From Pezizomycotina sp. ARF18 (lineage: Eukaryota > Ascomycota), in the NCBI GenBank assembly GCA_002224055.1, contig AZLU01000089.1, forward strand, positions 67,170 to 131,169: a stretch of DNA of 64,000 bases, in the 5' to 3' direction. The notes beneath the pieces are model-generated. The model searched no databases and was not told the DNA's origin. It saw only the letters and a list, made by a program, of their open reading frames with translations. The translations under genes and the position numbers were made by a program. Numbering within the stretch: position 1 is the first letter of the stretch; every line of letters begins with the position of its first letter. This document shows positions 11,501 to 23,754 of this stretch, one piece after another.

Positions 11501-13903
11501 GTATTCTCACTTCAACCGTTGCTACTACCAAATGGTTTATCAAAATGACGGATGGCGTTGCGAAGAAGTCCGCCTCCTCCGCCTATGCGGGTGGGGCAAC
11601 TTCATCGGCACCACCACTTCTTCAGCTTTATCTCGGTCAACAAACGGTGATCGTCGAATGACGACCGTGATTGCAAGTTGTCTCTTTCCTACTGTTGGCC
11701 TCATTCACCTAGTTCATGTTAGCTCATGTTTGATTGTTTTGGTATCTCAGGGAAACGCAGGGCACACCAAGGAGCGTCCAGTAATCAGCCTTAGACTGAA
11801 CGGCTGCGATCAGAGCATCGGTTCGAAGATCCAGTTGTATTGTATCGACGTCCATGATCGGCGTCTCGGTATGTGAGTACGGTACACGAATCCGAGGACG
11901 AGCCCTGTACGGGGCGGTCGTTATTTCGGGAAAAGATTGTTGCTCTTTCACCAATTCCCCGTTCATCCATGAGGATGCGAGGTAGATGGAGTTTGAGTTC
12001 AAGACGGGAATAAGGGAGCCAACACCGACATCGACCGCTTTATCTGAGCAAGTCCCCATGCCATGATAACCGACATGGAGGATCTTGCAAAAGTGCGCCA
12101 GGCCTAACAGCAGGCTCAAAATCATAGCCCGGTCGAGCTCCCGAGCTTCTCTTGGCTATCCAACGAGCTGGACCGACAAGGTCCCCCTCTCCCGAAATAC
12201 AGTATGAATCCTCGATCAAATTAACTTTAAATCACTTTCCCAGCTTGTTTATGTCCCCATTCGTCCTCAACCGTGGCGCTTGTAACGCAGGAAAACTTTT
12301 TGCTAACTCATATTACAGGTTAAGGGGTCCAGGTAACATTTCCATGGCGTGTCCGATTATTTGATGTGTTACGCCGACTTGTCACAAACGAACGAGAAAA
12401 ACTACCGTGATAGGTTGGAGCGCCTAGGCAAGTATAAGGCATTACTGCACTCGCCTATCGAGTTCACGGGTTCGCTCTGACAACAAATACGTTTGGCGCA
12501 CTGAGCTCCGCCTGGATCTTTCCGACTAGAGCACAGATGAGAAAAAGTGCTAAGCTTGCTGCTCAGGTTGTAAGCGACTACTCTCTGCTCAGACCCGGAC
12601 TGGGTGTTCGTGATCGACTACGAGGGTCGAGAACTGGATCCTTGTCTGCCCTACGAGCGACCACATGGTTTACGACTTGAAAAAACAAATAGCAAGTCGG
12701 ACAAGGTTACCCGCCAAGCAAGGAGCCTCCCATCCATACGACAATCAGAGGGATTGTCGATCCCGAGTTGTTCGACAACAACGAGTACGGTCGGGATCGG
12801 ATTATATACGTAACAGAAGGGATGGAAAAATAATTGGTGACAAACAAGTGGTATTGCTCAATATTTCATCCCCAACAAAGCCTCCTTCCAAAGCTAGAGG
12901 AGGAACCATCAACAGGCGGAGGACTCTTTTACAGAACCGCGAATGTGGACGAGATCGACAGGCAACGCCCAGAACCTCCAATATTTCTTTTCATCTCTTC
13001 CTCCACCAGTTGCCATGGGTCGGAAGAAAAAGGACTGCAGCGACTGCCGGAAGCGATGCGTCAGCCGCTTAGCGACCTCAACTCCTCGACAGAAAGCGTC
13101 TTGCGTCGGCTCGTATCTCGCAAAAAGAAAAATTTTCAGTTTCACACAGGGTCCTAGGGAGACTATGACGGGCATGAGATACGCACATGCATTGTTACGC
13201 CGAGGACCCGGATTGCCCTGGTTATTATCGTTGCCCATTCAAACACGGCCGTCGCCAAAACCTCACGTACTTTGTCGAACACGGAACCTGCCAGCTGATC
13301 AAGTCCTTCGAATTTGATCACGAGCACTGGCTTCCGACGCGAGCTTACCCACTACGGTCCCCCGATGCACGGGAAGATGGGTACCGTGTACGAAGGCGGA
13401 CGCCGTGCTTTTCAGCGATCTTGTCAACAAAAGCCGACAGAAAACTCGCCTGTGAACACCTTCGCAGAGCACGGTTCGCTATGGGTCGTGAGCTCATTCT
13501 CTGCAGGTCAATGTCGTACTTGTTGCAGTCGGCTGTCGCCCGCCAGTACGGCTCCGACAATGACAATCTCAAGCGCTGTCTTGCCAAGGACTATAATAAC
13601 GCCCATCCTCGACGAAAAGCCAGCAGAACAGACGAGGATTTCTCGCCCTTTCCCAATCTAAAGGAAAAGCTCTGCTTATCGGAGACCCAGCAATTAGGGC
13701 CAGCCCAAGGAGAGGGGAGTTGCTTTAGTTAGCAGGGCTGATCAGCCCAACTTGAAGGCATGAAGAGATAATAGGATCCGAAAGGGACTTATCATTACCT
13801 TATCTCCGCCTGCTTGGAGAAAAGAGGATTAAAAGCTAGAGAGAGATTCGTGATTCGAAGACTAAAATCAAAACGGAGAAAATGGAAATTTTACTTATAT
13901 TCG

Positions 13904-13930
13904 TTTTTTTTTTTTTTTTTTTTTTTTTTT
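13904..13930 (+). repeat. poly-T run, 27 nt
   Basis: An uninterrupted T run lies between the two halves of helicase copy B, near the inverted fragment. Confidence 0.9.
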
Positions 13931-14238
13931 GGTATGTACCTAAACTGAATAAAAGAAGTTCATAGGCTTTGTAGAAGTAAACCGAATAAACAAGAAGGGG
14001 AAAAAGTTACGAGAAATCACGATGAAATGACCCTTAAAGAAGAGGAAAGAAAAAAAGAAGGGAAAGAACGTGTAAGGCCCCGGGAGGGAAGCAACTCGAA
14101 GTGTCGCGGTGTTCGACTCGAGAAAACAAACCAGAGAAGAACGAAAAATAACCCGTAATAAAACCGTGTAATTATAGTCTCGATCAAACTCTCCTAGGAA
14201 AAAGTTATCTAAAAGCAAGCCCATTATCCTTCTTCCGC

Positions 14239-14560
14239 CTAAGGAACGATCTTCCTGCCGTTATATATCAAATTCCTCTCCCGTAGAACTTCACCAAGCT
14301 CTTGATCCACTTGTAGTTCCACTTCTTCTATGAGAAAATCGCGCTAGTACCCTTAAAAGGAAAGAGAAAAAGCAAGGCAGGGCAAGGGGGAATAGAGAGC
14401 CTTCAACAAGCCTTTTTTCCCGTACTTACACTACCCAACGTCCCACATCAAAAACCACAATCAATCCATGCATCGGTCTACTCGGCGCCACATTTCCCCT
14501 CCGCGCATCCTGCAGGAGCCCGATTGAAGAATCTGAATTACTCCTCGTCATAAAATAATG
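14239..14560 (-). pseudogene. inverted C-terminal fragment of the same helicase family (copy C)
   Basis: On the minus strand 14560-14431 reads SNSDSSIGLLQDARRGNVAP and then MHGLIVVFDV, the motif V/VI region of the family, closing with a GTAAGT donor at the same place as copy B. A second exon (about 14310-14239), after an acceptor near 14311, reads NYKWIKSLVKFY and ends in a basic tail, matching the last exon of copy B. No upstream helicase sequence was found on this strand. It is a third, mostly lost copy inverted relative to A and B. Confidence 0.55.
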
Positions 14561-16151
14561 ACTATTTGTTGTTCGTAGCCGACGGATTCGTCGATGGATT
14601 TGACGCAGAGGCCGTGGCGGGTGTAGAGTCCCAGGCGAGTATACAACCTCAGACGCTGTGTCACTCAGTTCTATGGTATACGGTCTGCAGTTGCAATCCA
14701 CGACTAGACCTGGACTTTCTGAATAGCACACCGTCTATCGTGGATGATTCCACCATTACATCCTGGGAGGTCTTCGAGTCGGTGGTGGAGGCCACGCTCT
14801 ACAAGTGTCAATCTGCCAATACCACCTCAAAGCGGACTTTGCGGAGGACATGTACTGGCATGCAGTCGCTGCACACCCAGAGTCCTTCCAATAGTGGGTC
14901 TCCTGCGTCCTTTCCGGTCGTGTTCTTGATCTTTCAGGTGTTGTCTCTTTATCGGCACTTTCTACGCTAACAGGCCTCGAAATCGGGATAATGCCCGCAG
15001 CCCCGACTAAACCCCCGTTGAATGCGAAGCTCTACGAACGAAGCCGAACCTAAGACTCCATTCAACTCTACGACAAGTAAGTCTTCGCGATCTACTTCAA
15101 GTACGGTGTGGTTCGCCCGGGGAGGCTACGCGGGAAGAGGTTCAGGGGCACAATCAAGTTCGCGACCCAATTTCTCGGAACTGAAGTCTGTGACTATGGA
15201 GGAGATGAAGCACTTCATTCGCCCGGCGACATATTTACTGATGTCACGTCGCATCCAGGTACTGTTCCCAACCCATGCGTTCTTTTTTTTGATTATTTTG
15301 TTCGCCCGGACTGACATGAATCTTGCCCAGATCGATCTGAGAACTTCAACATCGATCTCAGTCTGAGGCAGCCAAAGCGCGGGCCGTGGACGAGAAGCTC
15401 TAGACAGGCTCGGTTTTGAATGCTGTTGGGTAACAAGTTCGTGGAAAAGCTCTTCGATCAGATGTTCGGGTTCAGGACCAATAATATCGCAGTGGACAGC
15501 GGGGCCGGCAACGAAATATGCTACGGAACATCATTCCGAAACCCTGTGGAGTGCGAGATTATTCGCAAGCTCGTCAACCAGTACGTCATAAACGATCGGC
15601 GCGTCATTGAATATTTCCCTTTCTTCGTCTTTTACACTACTAACGGATTTCGAGAACTATTGCATACAGGATTACTTCGACCATGATCGAGATACAAGAC
15701 CCCTCGGGTCACGTTAAGATATACACTCCCAAGTCTTCTGACATTGCTGTTATGTGCCCCTTATGCGCTACAAAGAGACTATCTCAAGAGGGTCGACTGC
15801 CTCGGAGATCATATCCGCAACGAACTAACGGTCAAGTCAATCGACGGGTCCACAGGATACGAGGAAAAGATCGTCATTCTTTTCATGGCGAGGAGTAACA
15901 GCTCTGCGGCGGTATCAGCTTTTTTGCAGGACGCCCGTCGCAGAAATGTCGGTCTTAGTAAGGGGCAATATGGGCTGGTACTCGTCTTTGACTATACGAC
16001 GATGAATAATGTAAGGGACCTATATCAACAAACTTCCCATTTCTGCTTCTCCTACTAACTAATACTTACAATTAAGCCGAAGCGACATTGTGCCTGGATC
16101 AAAAATCTTGCCAGGCCTCATGAGAAGAATGTCGTTTATAAACGCCGGTAG

Positions 16152-16946
16152 CAAAATCGTTGCACCGCCAAGACAGGAGCCCGCCATCCGGGATGATGTA
16201 AAAAAGCTTCTTTAACATACTTTCTCCCTCAGTTTCTGTCTGTACCTTTTCATCGCTCACGGATGGATATTTTCAATCGCCTCGCTTCTTCTTTTCTTTT
16301 CCTGAATCGTTTACAGATGGGTCTTTTTAGTTTGTTAATTGTTTTTTGAGAATTGTATTCTAATCAAGAGACTTTACGGCAGCAAGAAATCGTTATAATG
16401 GCGGGTAGGTCGTTAAAGTCGAGTATTTTCCTTTTGTACTTCCCTCTGTCTCATAATTTTTGGATCCCTTGTATTTCACGATTCATGGTTTTTTTTATTT
16501 TTTTTTTGGGTTTTTTCATAGTGAATTTGGAAACTATTTTCATTTCCGGTATCAAATGGCGGGATCATATCGTCGTCGCTCTAGCATTTCGAGGATAAGG
16601 GCGAGGTGTAAGCAAAATTATTACTTAGTCTCTGCGGGAATTTCACCGTGAACTGGATAAAATAATAAGACGCGACACGATAAGAAGATACTACGATATG
16701 ACAATGTGGGGACTAGCAAATGTTCTTGAATTTAAACATCTCAGGACATCAAGAGAAGGAACCCCACAGAGCGTATAAGGAAATCAAATCTAGTACAGTA
16801 ATAGTTCATCTACCTTTTGTACATATCATCTATAAACTTTTTTTTTTCATTAAAACGGTAGCTTATCAAAACATTACCATTGCGACTATACATCTAAACA
16901 AAGTGTTCCCTTCTGTATATACCACATCACCACTTCAACCATTCGT
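16152..16946. other. intergenic, no gene seen
   Basis: T-rich sequence downstream of helicase copy B and of the convergent b561 gene. Open frames at 16353-16651 are Phe-rich products of T runs and carry no family signal. Confidence 0.55.
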
Positions 16947-18562
16947 TTACGAACTCTCAACCTCCCTAGCCTCTTCCTTCCTCCCCGCTCCGCTCCCGTT
17001 CCTCCACCGGCTCCACTCCTTCAACCCCACACCAACAATCAAACTAATACCCACAACAGCCGCAATAACAGCATACGCGATCGTCCAGTTCCTGGGCGCG
17101 GGAGCGAGGGCGAGTCCAAGCCACCATTAATAATACCACAGAGCATAAGACTCCGCCCAAACCACATGTGTAAATGCGACGGGACGCCGCGGGAATGGTG
17201 AGATTTGAAGTAGGCGTGGTGCCAGAGGCCGAGGACTATTTGGAGGACGAAGAGGAATACTATTACGGCGCCGAAGATTTGGTGGGAGTGGGTGAAGTGC
17301 TGTAGTAGATGCGTTAGCGTCTTGGTTCATTTCCATATCTCTCCTTTTTGTCATTCTCCTCGGGTGGGGGATAGGGGTGGGGCATAGCGAAAGAAACTGG
17401 GAATTGGTGTAGGATGGGAGTGATACATACCTCGAACTGCAAATTACTAACCCAAACACCCATACCGAACCGATCACGACCAACAACCACGTAAAAATCT
17501 GGAAACCAGCGTGGCTCCAAACAGCATTCGGCACCACCCTCCCAAAACCTTATAATAACGACTCCCATTGGGAACATAAACAAAAACGCAACGGACATAA
17601 GCGTGGCGTGCGCGATGAGGACTTTATTGCGCTTCGTCAATCCTGTAGAGATGTTTTGGTCTGTTGTTATGGCGGGTACTGTACCTCGAGCATACCGTTA
17701 TTAGTGGAGGAGGACGAAGAGGAGGATGCGATGGCTTTGGTCATGTCGACGGACGTAATTCCGCGTGCGGTATGCTGGAAGAGGTTGGCGGATAGGGAGG
17801 TGGAGGTTACGGTGTCGGAGGGTTTTGGGCGTATATCCAGGCGCGCTTTGAGTTTGTCGCTTGCAGGGTGCCGCCGGACCAGGAGTAGCAGTTTGTGCCT
17901 GTGTGGCGGTTAGCGCGTTAGTTCCCATTTATATGTTTAAGTATTTATTTAAATTTTTTTTTTTTTTTTTGTATACCTGTTTCACCTTGAAAGCAAAAAA
18001 AAAGGGGGGGGGAAATTGGTCTAAATTAAACGCGAAACAAAGAAAAACCTACAGGTGAAAACAGCCGTCATCATCCCCGCTAATCCCACTCTTACTAGAA
18101 TCAACTTCAACGCCAGCTTTCTCATAATACGTTGGCTGTCCTTCTCCGTTGGCCAACCTGGGAGATACGACGACGCCGGTACCGGATGGGTTCGGCCACA
18201 CCATGAAAACTAGCGCGCCTTCCATCGAAGAGCCGAGACCGACGGCGGACCATCCTTGTGCTGGTGCGGTGAGGTTAAACGTTATGGCGCCGGATTGAGA
18301 CTCCGGGATCGAGAGGACGAGGCAGAGGGAGAGGGAGGATTGGCAGAAGCCGGCTTGTGCGGTGGCGTTTTGGACTGGTTGTTTTTTGGATGTTTTGTTA
18401 GCGATGGTTGGTGGGATGGAATGGGAGATTAACAGAATGAAGGGAGGAACAAAGAGGGCGATGTAAGGCAAGTAAGCAGCCAAAGATGTGGGAGGAAACA
18501 GAACAGAGAAGACGGAACTTACCTGCGAATAGCAGCAGCGACAGTAACGAGAGGAACCACAT
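16947..18562 (-). CDS. DOMON-cytochrome b561 membrane protein
   Basis: This is a secreted-side haem/sugar-binding DOMON domain fused to a cytochrome b561 transmembrane electron carrier, a family often called CYBDOM. Exon 1 (18562-18523) encodes a short signal peptide, MWFLSLLSLLLFA. The intron runs 18522-18375. The DOMON domain shows GWSAVGLGSSMEG, then after an intron CYSWSGGTLQATNSKRAW. The b561 part shows the four expected histidine sites: HATLMSVAF, SHAGFQIF, THSHQIFGA and HLHMWFGR, each within a hydrophobic helix, ending VESS at 16947. Its likely role is trans-membrane electron transfer, for example to extracellular oxidases, by family analogy. There are at least three frame changes; two resolve to one base lost from a short T/G run (near 17547) and a G run (near 17115). 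I think the gene is intact. Confidence 0.8.
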
Positions 18563-19879
18563 CGCGAATACCTCTCTGCGGTGTTTTCAACGAACGAGAA
18601 GGGAAGAGAATGGAAGATGTAACGTGGAGGTCTATGCTATGCCACGTTAAACAATTGTTGGAGAGAAGGTTTCGTCAATGTGAAAGGATTAAAAAAAAAA
18701 AAAAAAAAAACCACGAAAGTCCTTCAAAGACAACGAAAGGTGGAACCGAAAGGATTTAAATTCGAACGTGCGTGGTTGGGATGGATGTCGTTGGTTGGCG
18801 AGCAACACCGTATTTTAGCTTTTCTTAGCACTTCTCGGCTTGGATAGCTCCGCATCACTCCCAAGCCTTACCGGAACGAGAGAGTTAAAATACACTCTGG
18901 CCCGAAAGGTACATCTTTACAAGGTTCAAAAGAGATAACCAGAAGCCATCCAATTGGTGAAAAGCTATAACAGTATGTAGTTGATAGGGGAGAAAAACAC
19001 CTCATAGTAGTAGTGTCTTGTTGAGAAAGCAGGCGCAGGTGTTTGGACGTCGTCAGCTTCCCGTATCACAGCACCGTTCTAGCAAAGAAGGCAATATTCC
19101 GTTTTTAGAAACCCCCTGCTGGATCTGTGATCATACCAGCGGAAAAAGCACCCTGGTGATGTCAGCCATCCCTCGGATCAGGCGCCACCGCCGAAAATCC
19201 AATCCCCGAAAGATAGAAGAGGCTCAAGCGAAGCGAAATGCAAATTACACAATCCCCGGCCGTGAATCCACAAACGTGGAATACGTTATGCTTTGCAAAT
19301 CTGCATGGAGTTAAGGCAAAAAGGAAATTTTAAGAGGCGGTTTATGTTTCTCCCGAATGCCTAGGTGGGCTGTGCAAAAAAAACAACAAAACAACAATAA
19401 GTTGACTATATACTTCGTTTGGTATACTGGTTTCCTGTTATAGTGATGTACCTTGACCTTACCCGCCGACAGATGAGCAGAACGTTCCTTATTAGACGAC
19501 TCAAGGGCCCTTGTTCTTTGTTATTCTTTGTCGGGCGGACGAATGCGATTCAGGATTTCGACAAAGCGTAAGGCCAGTAAACTGGGATTACACTTAAGTC
19601 TGACAACCATGTGTGAAAGAATAAGTCTGCCCTTATTGGCTCCCGAGGAATTGCGTAATCCGGGTAGCGAGGACGGGAAATTTTCTGCTACAAAGATGTC
19701 TGTTCTTTCCAACAACGATCGTCATTTAACCTCTTTCAAAAAAAAAAAAAAAAGCTCTACTTTTCAACGTCAAAGCGTACGTGAAGTTCTAAAACACGAT
19801 AATATAAGCTTTTTACGACGCACTTTTATACGCTGCGCCATGTCGCTGCCGTTTTGAGAGCGGACGCGCGCGTTTTTTG
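18563..19879. other. intergenic, no gene seen
   Basis: A 20-nt A run lies at 18691-18710. Open frames at 19018-19314 and 19528-19857 show no family likeness or splice pattern. A short likeness to the start of 5S rRNA near 19130 is discussed among the rejected items. Confidence 0.5.
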
Positions 19880-20418
19880 ATCTTCGGCTCCAACGAAATA
19901 AGCCCTTTAAGTTGTCTTTCTCTTGAAACCGTCGAAACCGTCGAGTCGAACGAAGTCCGTGAGCATATCGTTGATGTTCTCGGCACTGCTACCGATTCGG
20001 CAATTCGTTTATTAAACGTGGGAAGAAGCCCTTTGTTGTCTCCTCGTGCTGATCTTCTTCTGAATACTACTATCAGATGCTGCAGCCTAATAAGAGTCCT
20101 CTATGTATGGTGCCCTGTTATAATGTTTGTCTTGACTGATCACAAAACGTCTTCAGCAATATCTTATACAAGGCAGCAAATGACAACAAAGAAAACCCAC
20201 GGTCGCGATCGCAACAGGCAGGTCCACTAGCAGCTTTTGTTGATATATCAAAAACCGAGCAGCAAGTCGGAATTTGCTGGGGTGATGATGCGATAGCGCA
20301 TGCCAGGCTAATCCTTGACCATTTCCCGAAACAATCCATGCTAATTAATAATCACGGAGGAGAGGAGCATTGGAAACTGTACAATTCTTCGTCCGAGCCA
20401 ACAAGAAAAAACCGTTAG
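19880..20418 (+). pseudogene. unidentified coding fragment
   Basis: The plus-strand frame ending at the TAG near 20416 reads like real protein over about 80 codons: GPLAAFVDISKTEQQ, VGICWGDDAIAHARLILDHF, then NNHGGEEHWKLYN. The same frame upstream (about 20010-20120) also looks coding, but with stops. I do not recognise the family. No start codon or clear exon boundary is visible, so it is probably the 3' remnant of a decayed gene. Its balanced composition and lack of low complexity argue against chance. Confidence 0.35.
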
Positions 20419-21867
20419 AGCGCCGGCCGCCGGCGATATACTAGTAAGCCGAAAGTTGCTGTTTCGTCAAATTGGTCTTGGTCATTCAGTAGTCTTTTTA
20501 CCCGGGACGTTGACAATAAGAAGCCTCATCAATTCTCTATAATATCGTATCAGAGCCAGCAGACGATAATAACGGAAAATTGTGACATTTAGCAGGGACG
20601 AAGTATGCACACCGATAAGCAGCTTCCTTGTTGGATATACTCCATTTTCTGCACTCGTAGCTCAGCCGGGATTCCCATATAGAAGCTTTGTTGTGCCAGT
20701 TAAATAGATTACAGTCGAGGAGTCGGCGCAGAATTGTTCTCATTCTTTGCTAAAAATGCAGCTGTAAGCTCGGATCCTCCATAATAGAAATAGTGTATTT
20801 TAGTAATGCTAGTTTTATCGCAACCCCCGAGTTTGAGGAGGTTCTCGTGGATGATATCCCTTCAATCTTATCCAAAACATAAGGTATGAATATTCCTATA
20901 AATTACGTTTCAAACATTGAGAAACAGTAAACAGCATGCATGCGATTATTGGAGCTACTATTCCGCTAAGAAAATACTAAATCAGAATATGTCATGATTT
21001 ATATACCATCAAGCTCTTCCTTACGTTAGCAGATATGAGACCAAGAACAAGAAATACATGCGGATGAATGATAATTAGACGCCCTTTTTGGAAGTAGTCT
21101 TCCTTTAGCGCGCTTGCCAGGGAGTGAAGTTGTGAAGATGTGGGTTCCCCTCCGACTCCATTGGCAGGCACTCGATCGAGTTGGGTGTCTCATTATCATG
21201 AAGTATTGCCCATACTGAAGTCCACTGGGAATTTTGACGGGTGAAGTGTGAGCTTTACTCGAAGATTTCCCTTGTTATTCTTTTGCAACCGGATCGTCGA
21301 ATATCCCTATGTCTGAAATTCTCGACCGGCAGGCTCAACGCTTATTGTCAGCCCTTGAATAATCTTTACGCGTGGGGATGTATATTAGATGTATGAAATA
21401 GCGATGCTGGCCAATATCTGTTTTCTCGTGTCGAGTTTCAACGCCATCACGACCGATGCTTTTCCTCTCGTGATTTCGTGCAAGGAGAACAAACAAACTT
21501 GGAAGTTGTTGTAGATCCGAAACAAGAAACAGAAAAATTATAATTTGATGACATTCGAGAGTGATTTATCGTCCGGGATTGACGTACCGTTAACTTGAAA
21601 CGAAACACTGGAGCAGCCGAAGCTAAATATCGAGATCTCCAGCTTGAGGTTTGTATCAAGGTGTTGTTTCAAGCGAAATTACTAAACAACGAAGATGGTA
21701 TTACTTTTTTGCATGATGAAGTTTGGTTTAGAGCCGTGTAGGGTCCTCGAAGACTTCGGAAGGGAACACTGGCAGTTACTGCTTATCGTATAGGCCTAGA
21801 TATTACTATTAGCGAATATTCGATTTTACCTAGACACGGCGTTCCTTTCGCCTCCAGCTCGCCCGCA
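20419..21867. other. intergenic, no gene seen
   Basis: The sequence is AT-rich with only short open frames on both strands. I see no repeat structure or gene in it. Confidence 0.55.
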
Positions 21868-22902
21868 ATGGCTTCCCTGACCCAGATGCCCTCGAGATCA
21901 AATTCATGATCGCCGAGCAAGACGTCCTGCACGACCAAGACCGCGCAGCTTTACGCCATACCTGCCGGGACTTCGGTCGCGCCGGCGGGATGTACATGTT
22001 CAGATCCGCCGTCCTCGACTTCGGCAAGAACACCGGAAAATCTCTACGGCGGCCCTTAAACCACACGCACACGGACGCCGACTGGGACGAGTCTTCCACG
22101 GTGTCCACCACATCGGCACCTACTCCGCACCCATGAACCGCCGCTGGACGATGAACCAGTTCCGGAATTGGTACAGCGACCTGAGGACGCCGTACACGGA
22201 AACGGACTGGCAGCCATCCGCGAGGGCGGACCACGTCATCCAGCATCCGCACCTATACCCGTACCTCCTGCACAACTGCAGGAAGCTGCAGATATGCGTC
22301 GACAGGCGGGAAAACGCGACGTTCCCTTCCTTCGTTTACGGCCGCGCGTATAAGCCCCTGATATGGAACATGCGCAATTTACAGAGCGTGGAACTCTTCC
22401 TCGACGTACTCTGCGCGGAAGACAACACGCTCGTGCGCATGGTAATGCTGGCGGGGAATGCGTCCGTCGTGCACCCGCGCCACGATTTACACATGCACTA
22501 CTCCGGCTCCTACTACATGCTGCAGGTACTTCGGCAGGAGAAGCAGCTGCATTCCCTCGGGGACGCGCGGCACCTGACGTCCCTCACCGTCTACGATTTT
22601 ATTTCGGCCCGCTGGCACAAGAGCCTGCAGCTCGCGATGCAGCACTCGCGTGACAAGCTGAGGAATTGAGCGTGTACATGGGGGGAGGGGTACAGAGGTA
22701 CACACTGGACGACGTTTTCACGAGGCTGCATAGGCTGGAGGACGGCACGGTGGATAACGCTTGGACTATGGGCCCGCAGTTTGATAGCTTGAAGGTTGGG
22801 GACGACTGGCTTCTACCGCAGGATCCGGCAGGGTGCAGGAGGCTGGGGCCGAACTGTACGACGGTGGAAGATGAGAATGGGAATATTGTCACGTTGCCGT
22901 GA
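21868..22902 (+). CDS. F-box-like protein, upstream member of a tandem pair
   Basis: F-box proteins bind SKP1 and select targets for SCF ubiquitin ligases. ATG 21868 gives MASLTQMP, then LEIKFMIAEQDVLHDQD and ALRHTCRDF, an N-terminal F-box pattern, followed by MFRSAVLDFGK. The body has TYSAPMNRRWTMNQFRNW, FPSFVYGRAYKPL, SVELFLDVL and SLTVYDFISARW, and it ends GPNCTTVEDENGN. The order and many residues match the next gene, so the two are paralogues. The frame changes at three places (near 21893, 22040 and 22662), each explained by one base lost from a C, A or G run, with no nonsense codon needed. About 345 residues; probably intact, with the C-terminal part serving as the target-binding domain by family analogy. 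Confidence 0.65.
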
Positions 22903-23754
22903 AGGGGATGTAGCAAAACACCACGACATGCGGTATATAGGGATTTCAAATCTCGACAGTCATAGAGTTGTAATGTCAAAGTCCGGAATAGACAATGATA
23001 GGCATATGTATCTGGAAATATATCGATATTTACCTAAGGTGCTGCCCAACACACTAAAAGTATCAAATTATTTTTTAGAAGCCAAGCTAGAGGTCAAGCT
23101 AAATACGAGGATACCTTTGGTATATAGAAGTGATAGTTGTAAAGGAGAATCAAACGGTTTAATCCTCGTGTGCAAACAGGATATACTCTAGACCATTGAA
23201 AAACACCGTACTGGATCATTATCGAAAGTATTAGTCGCGCAGCATGAAACCAGAAAGATGCATTATTTCTACTCGAACCTGGGTGTCCATTATGGCTTTT
23301 GATGAACATCACTTGCTGCTCGTGCTTCACGTCGAATGATAGTCTCTATTGTCAGGAGCTGCTGATACTCCGGGTAGCAGTTTCAGTGATTCTACGCGTC
23401 CTAGATTCGGACGAACCTCAACTTTGCTTCATGCTCGTTGAGCTTGCAATAATTAAAGGTTTAGGCATATTATTGTATCATGTACGACACCTCCATTTGC
23501 GTATTTCACTACAAGACTGATTTTCGCCCTCTGAAACAATTGTCAAAGCTCATTATCGTGCCCGATATCTGTTTGAAACGAGAAACATGTTGATATCTAC
23601 TTGTTTCGTGCAGGCTACCCGACTGTTAAACTGGAAAGCTCTTCAGTCTCCTGTGGCTTTCCCGCGTAGTGAATCTGACGAACACCTCTGCCCTAGACTA
23701 GGCTAGACCAATTATCCAGACCTTCAACGAAACGTCTAGATACGTGCAGCTATA
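22903..23754. other. spacer between the tandem F-box genes
   Basis: AT-rich spacer of about 850 bp with no gene that I can see. It presumably holds the terminator of the first F-box gene and the promoter of the second. Confidence 0.6.

Larger units (their letters stand above)
12040..16151 (+). pseudogene. UPF1/NAM7-like superfamily 1 helicase, copy B, nearly full length but decayed
   Basis: The pieces run in the same order as in copy A: an exon ending near 12192 (GPPLPKY), an intron to about 12318, then VSDYLMCYADLS, DYSLLRPG, GRDRIIYVTEG, VIIVAHSNTAVA (about 13220) and a region like motif III (ALLIGDP, about 13672). The C-terminal half follows with CEIIRKLVNQ (about 15552), an intron (about 15581-15674), YALQRDYLKR, SAFLQDARRRNVGLSKGQYG and LVLVFDYTT, with a donor at about 16009. 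The last exon (about 16077-16151) begins KRHCAWIKNLARP. These match domain 2 of the family (usual pattern RRLNVALTRAKYGLVI). 13740-14980 is weakly readable. There are many frame changes plus a CAA-to-TAA type nonsense codon near 12334. It is a helicase relic of about 4 kb, tandem to copy A. Confidence 0.6.

Noticed and set aside
19120-19200. 5S rRNA-like start (GATCATACCAGCGGAAAAAGCACC)
   Set aside because: The first 25 bases resemble the start of eukaryotic 5S rRNA, but the rest lacks the conserved loop and box C sequences and the closing stem, so chance or a tiny relic is likelier.
20535-20560. TATCAGAGC word resembling the primer-binding site of Copia-type LTR elements
   Set aside because: Nine bases alone are weak. 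No paired long terminal repeats and no gag/pol-like coding sequence were found nearby.
20655-20700. tRNA-like A box (GTAGCTCAGCCGGGA)
   Set aside because: No matching B box follows and no cloverleaf can be drawn.
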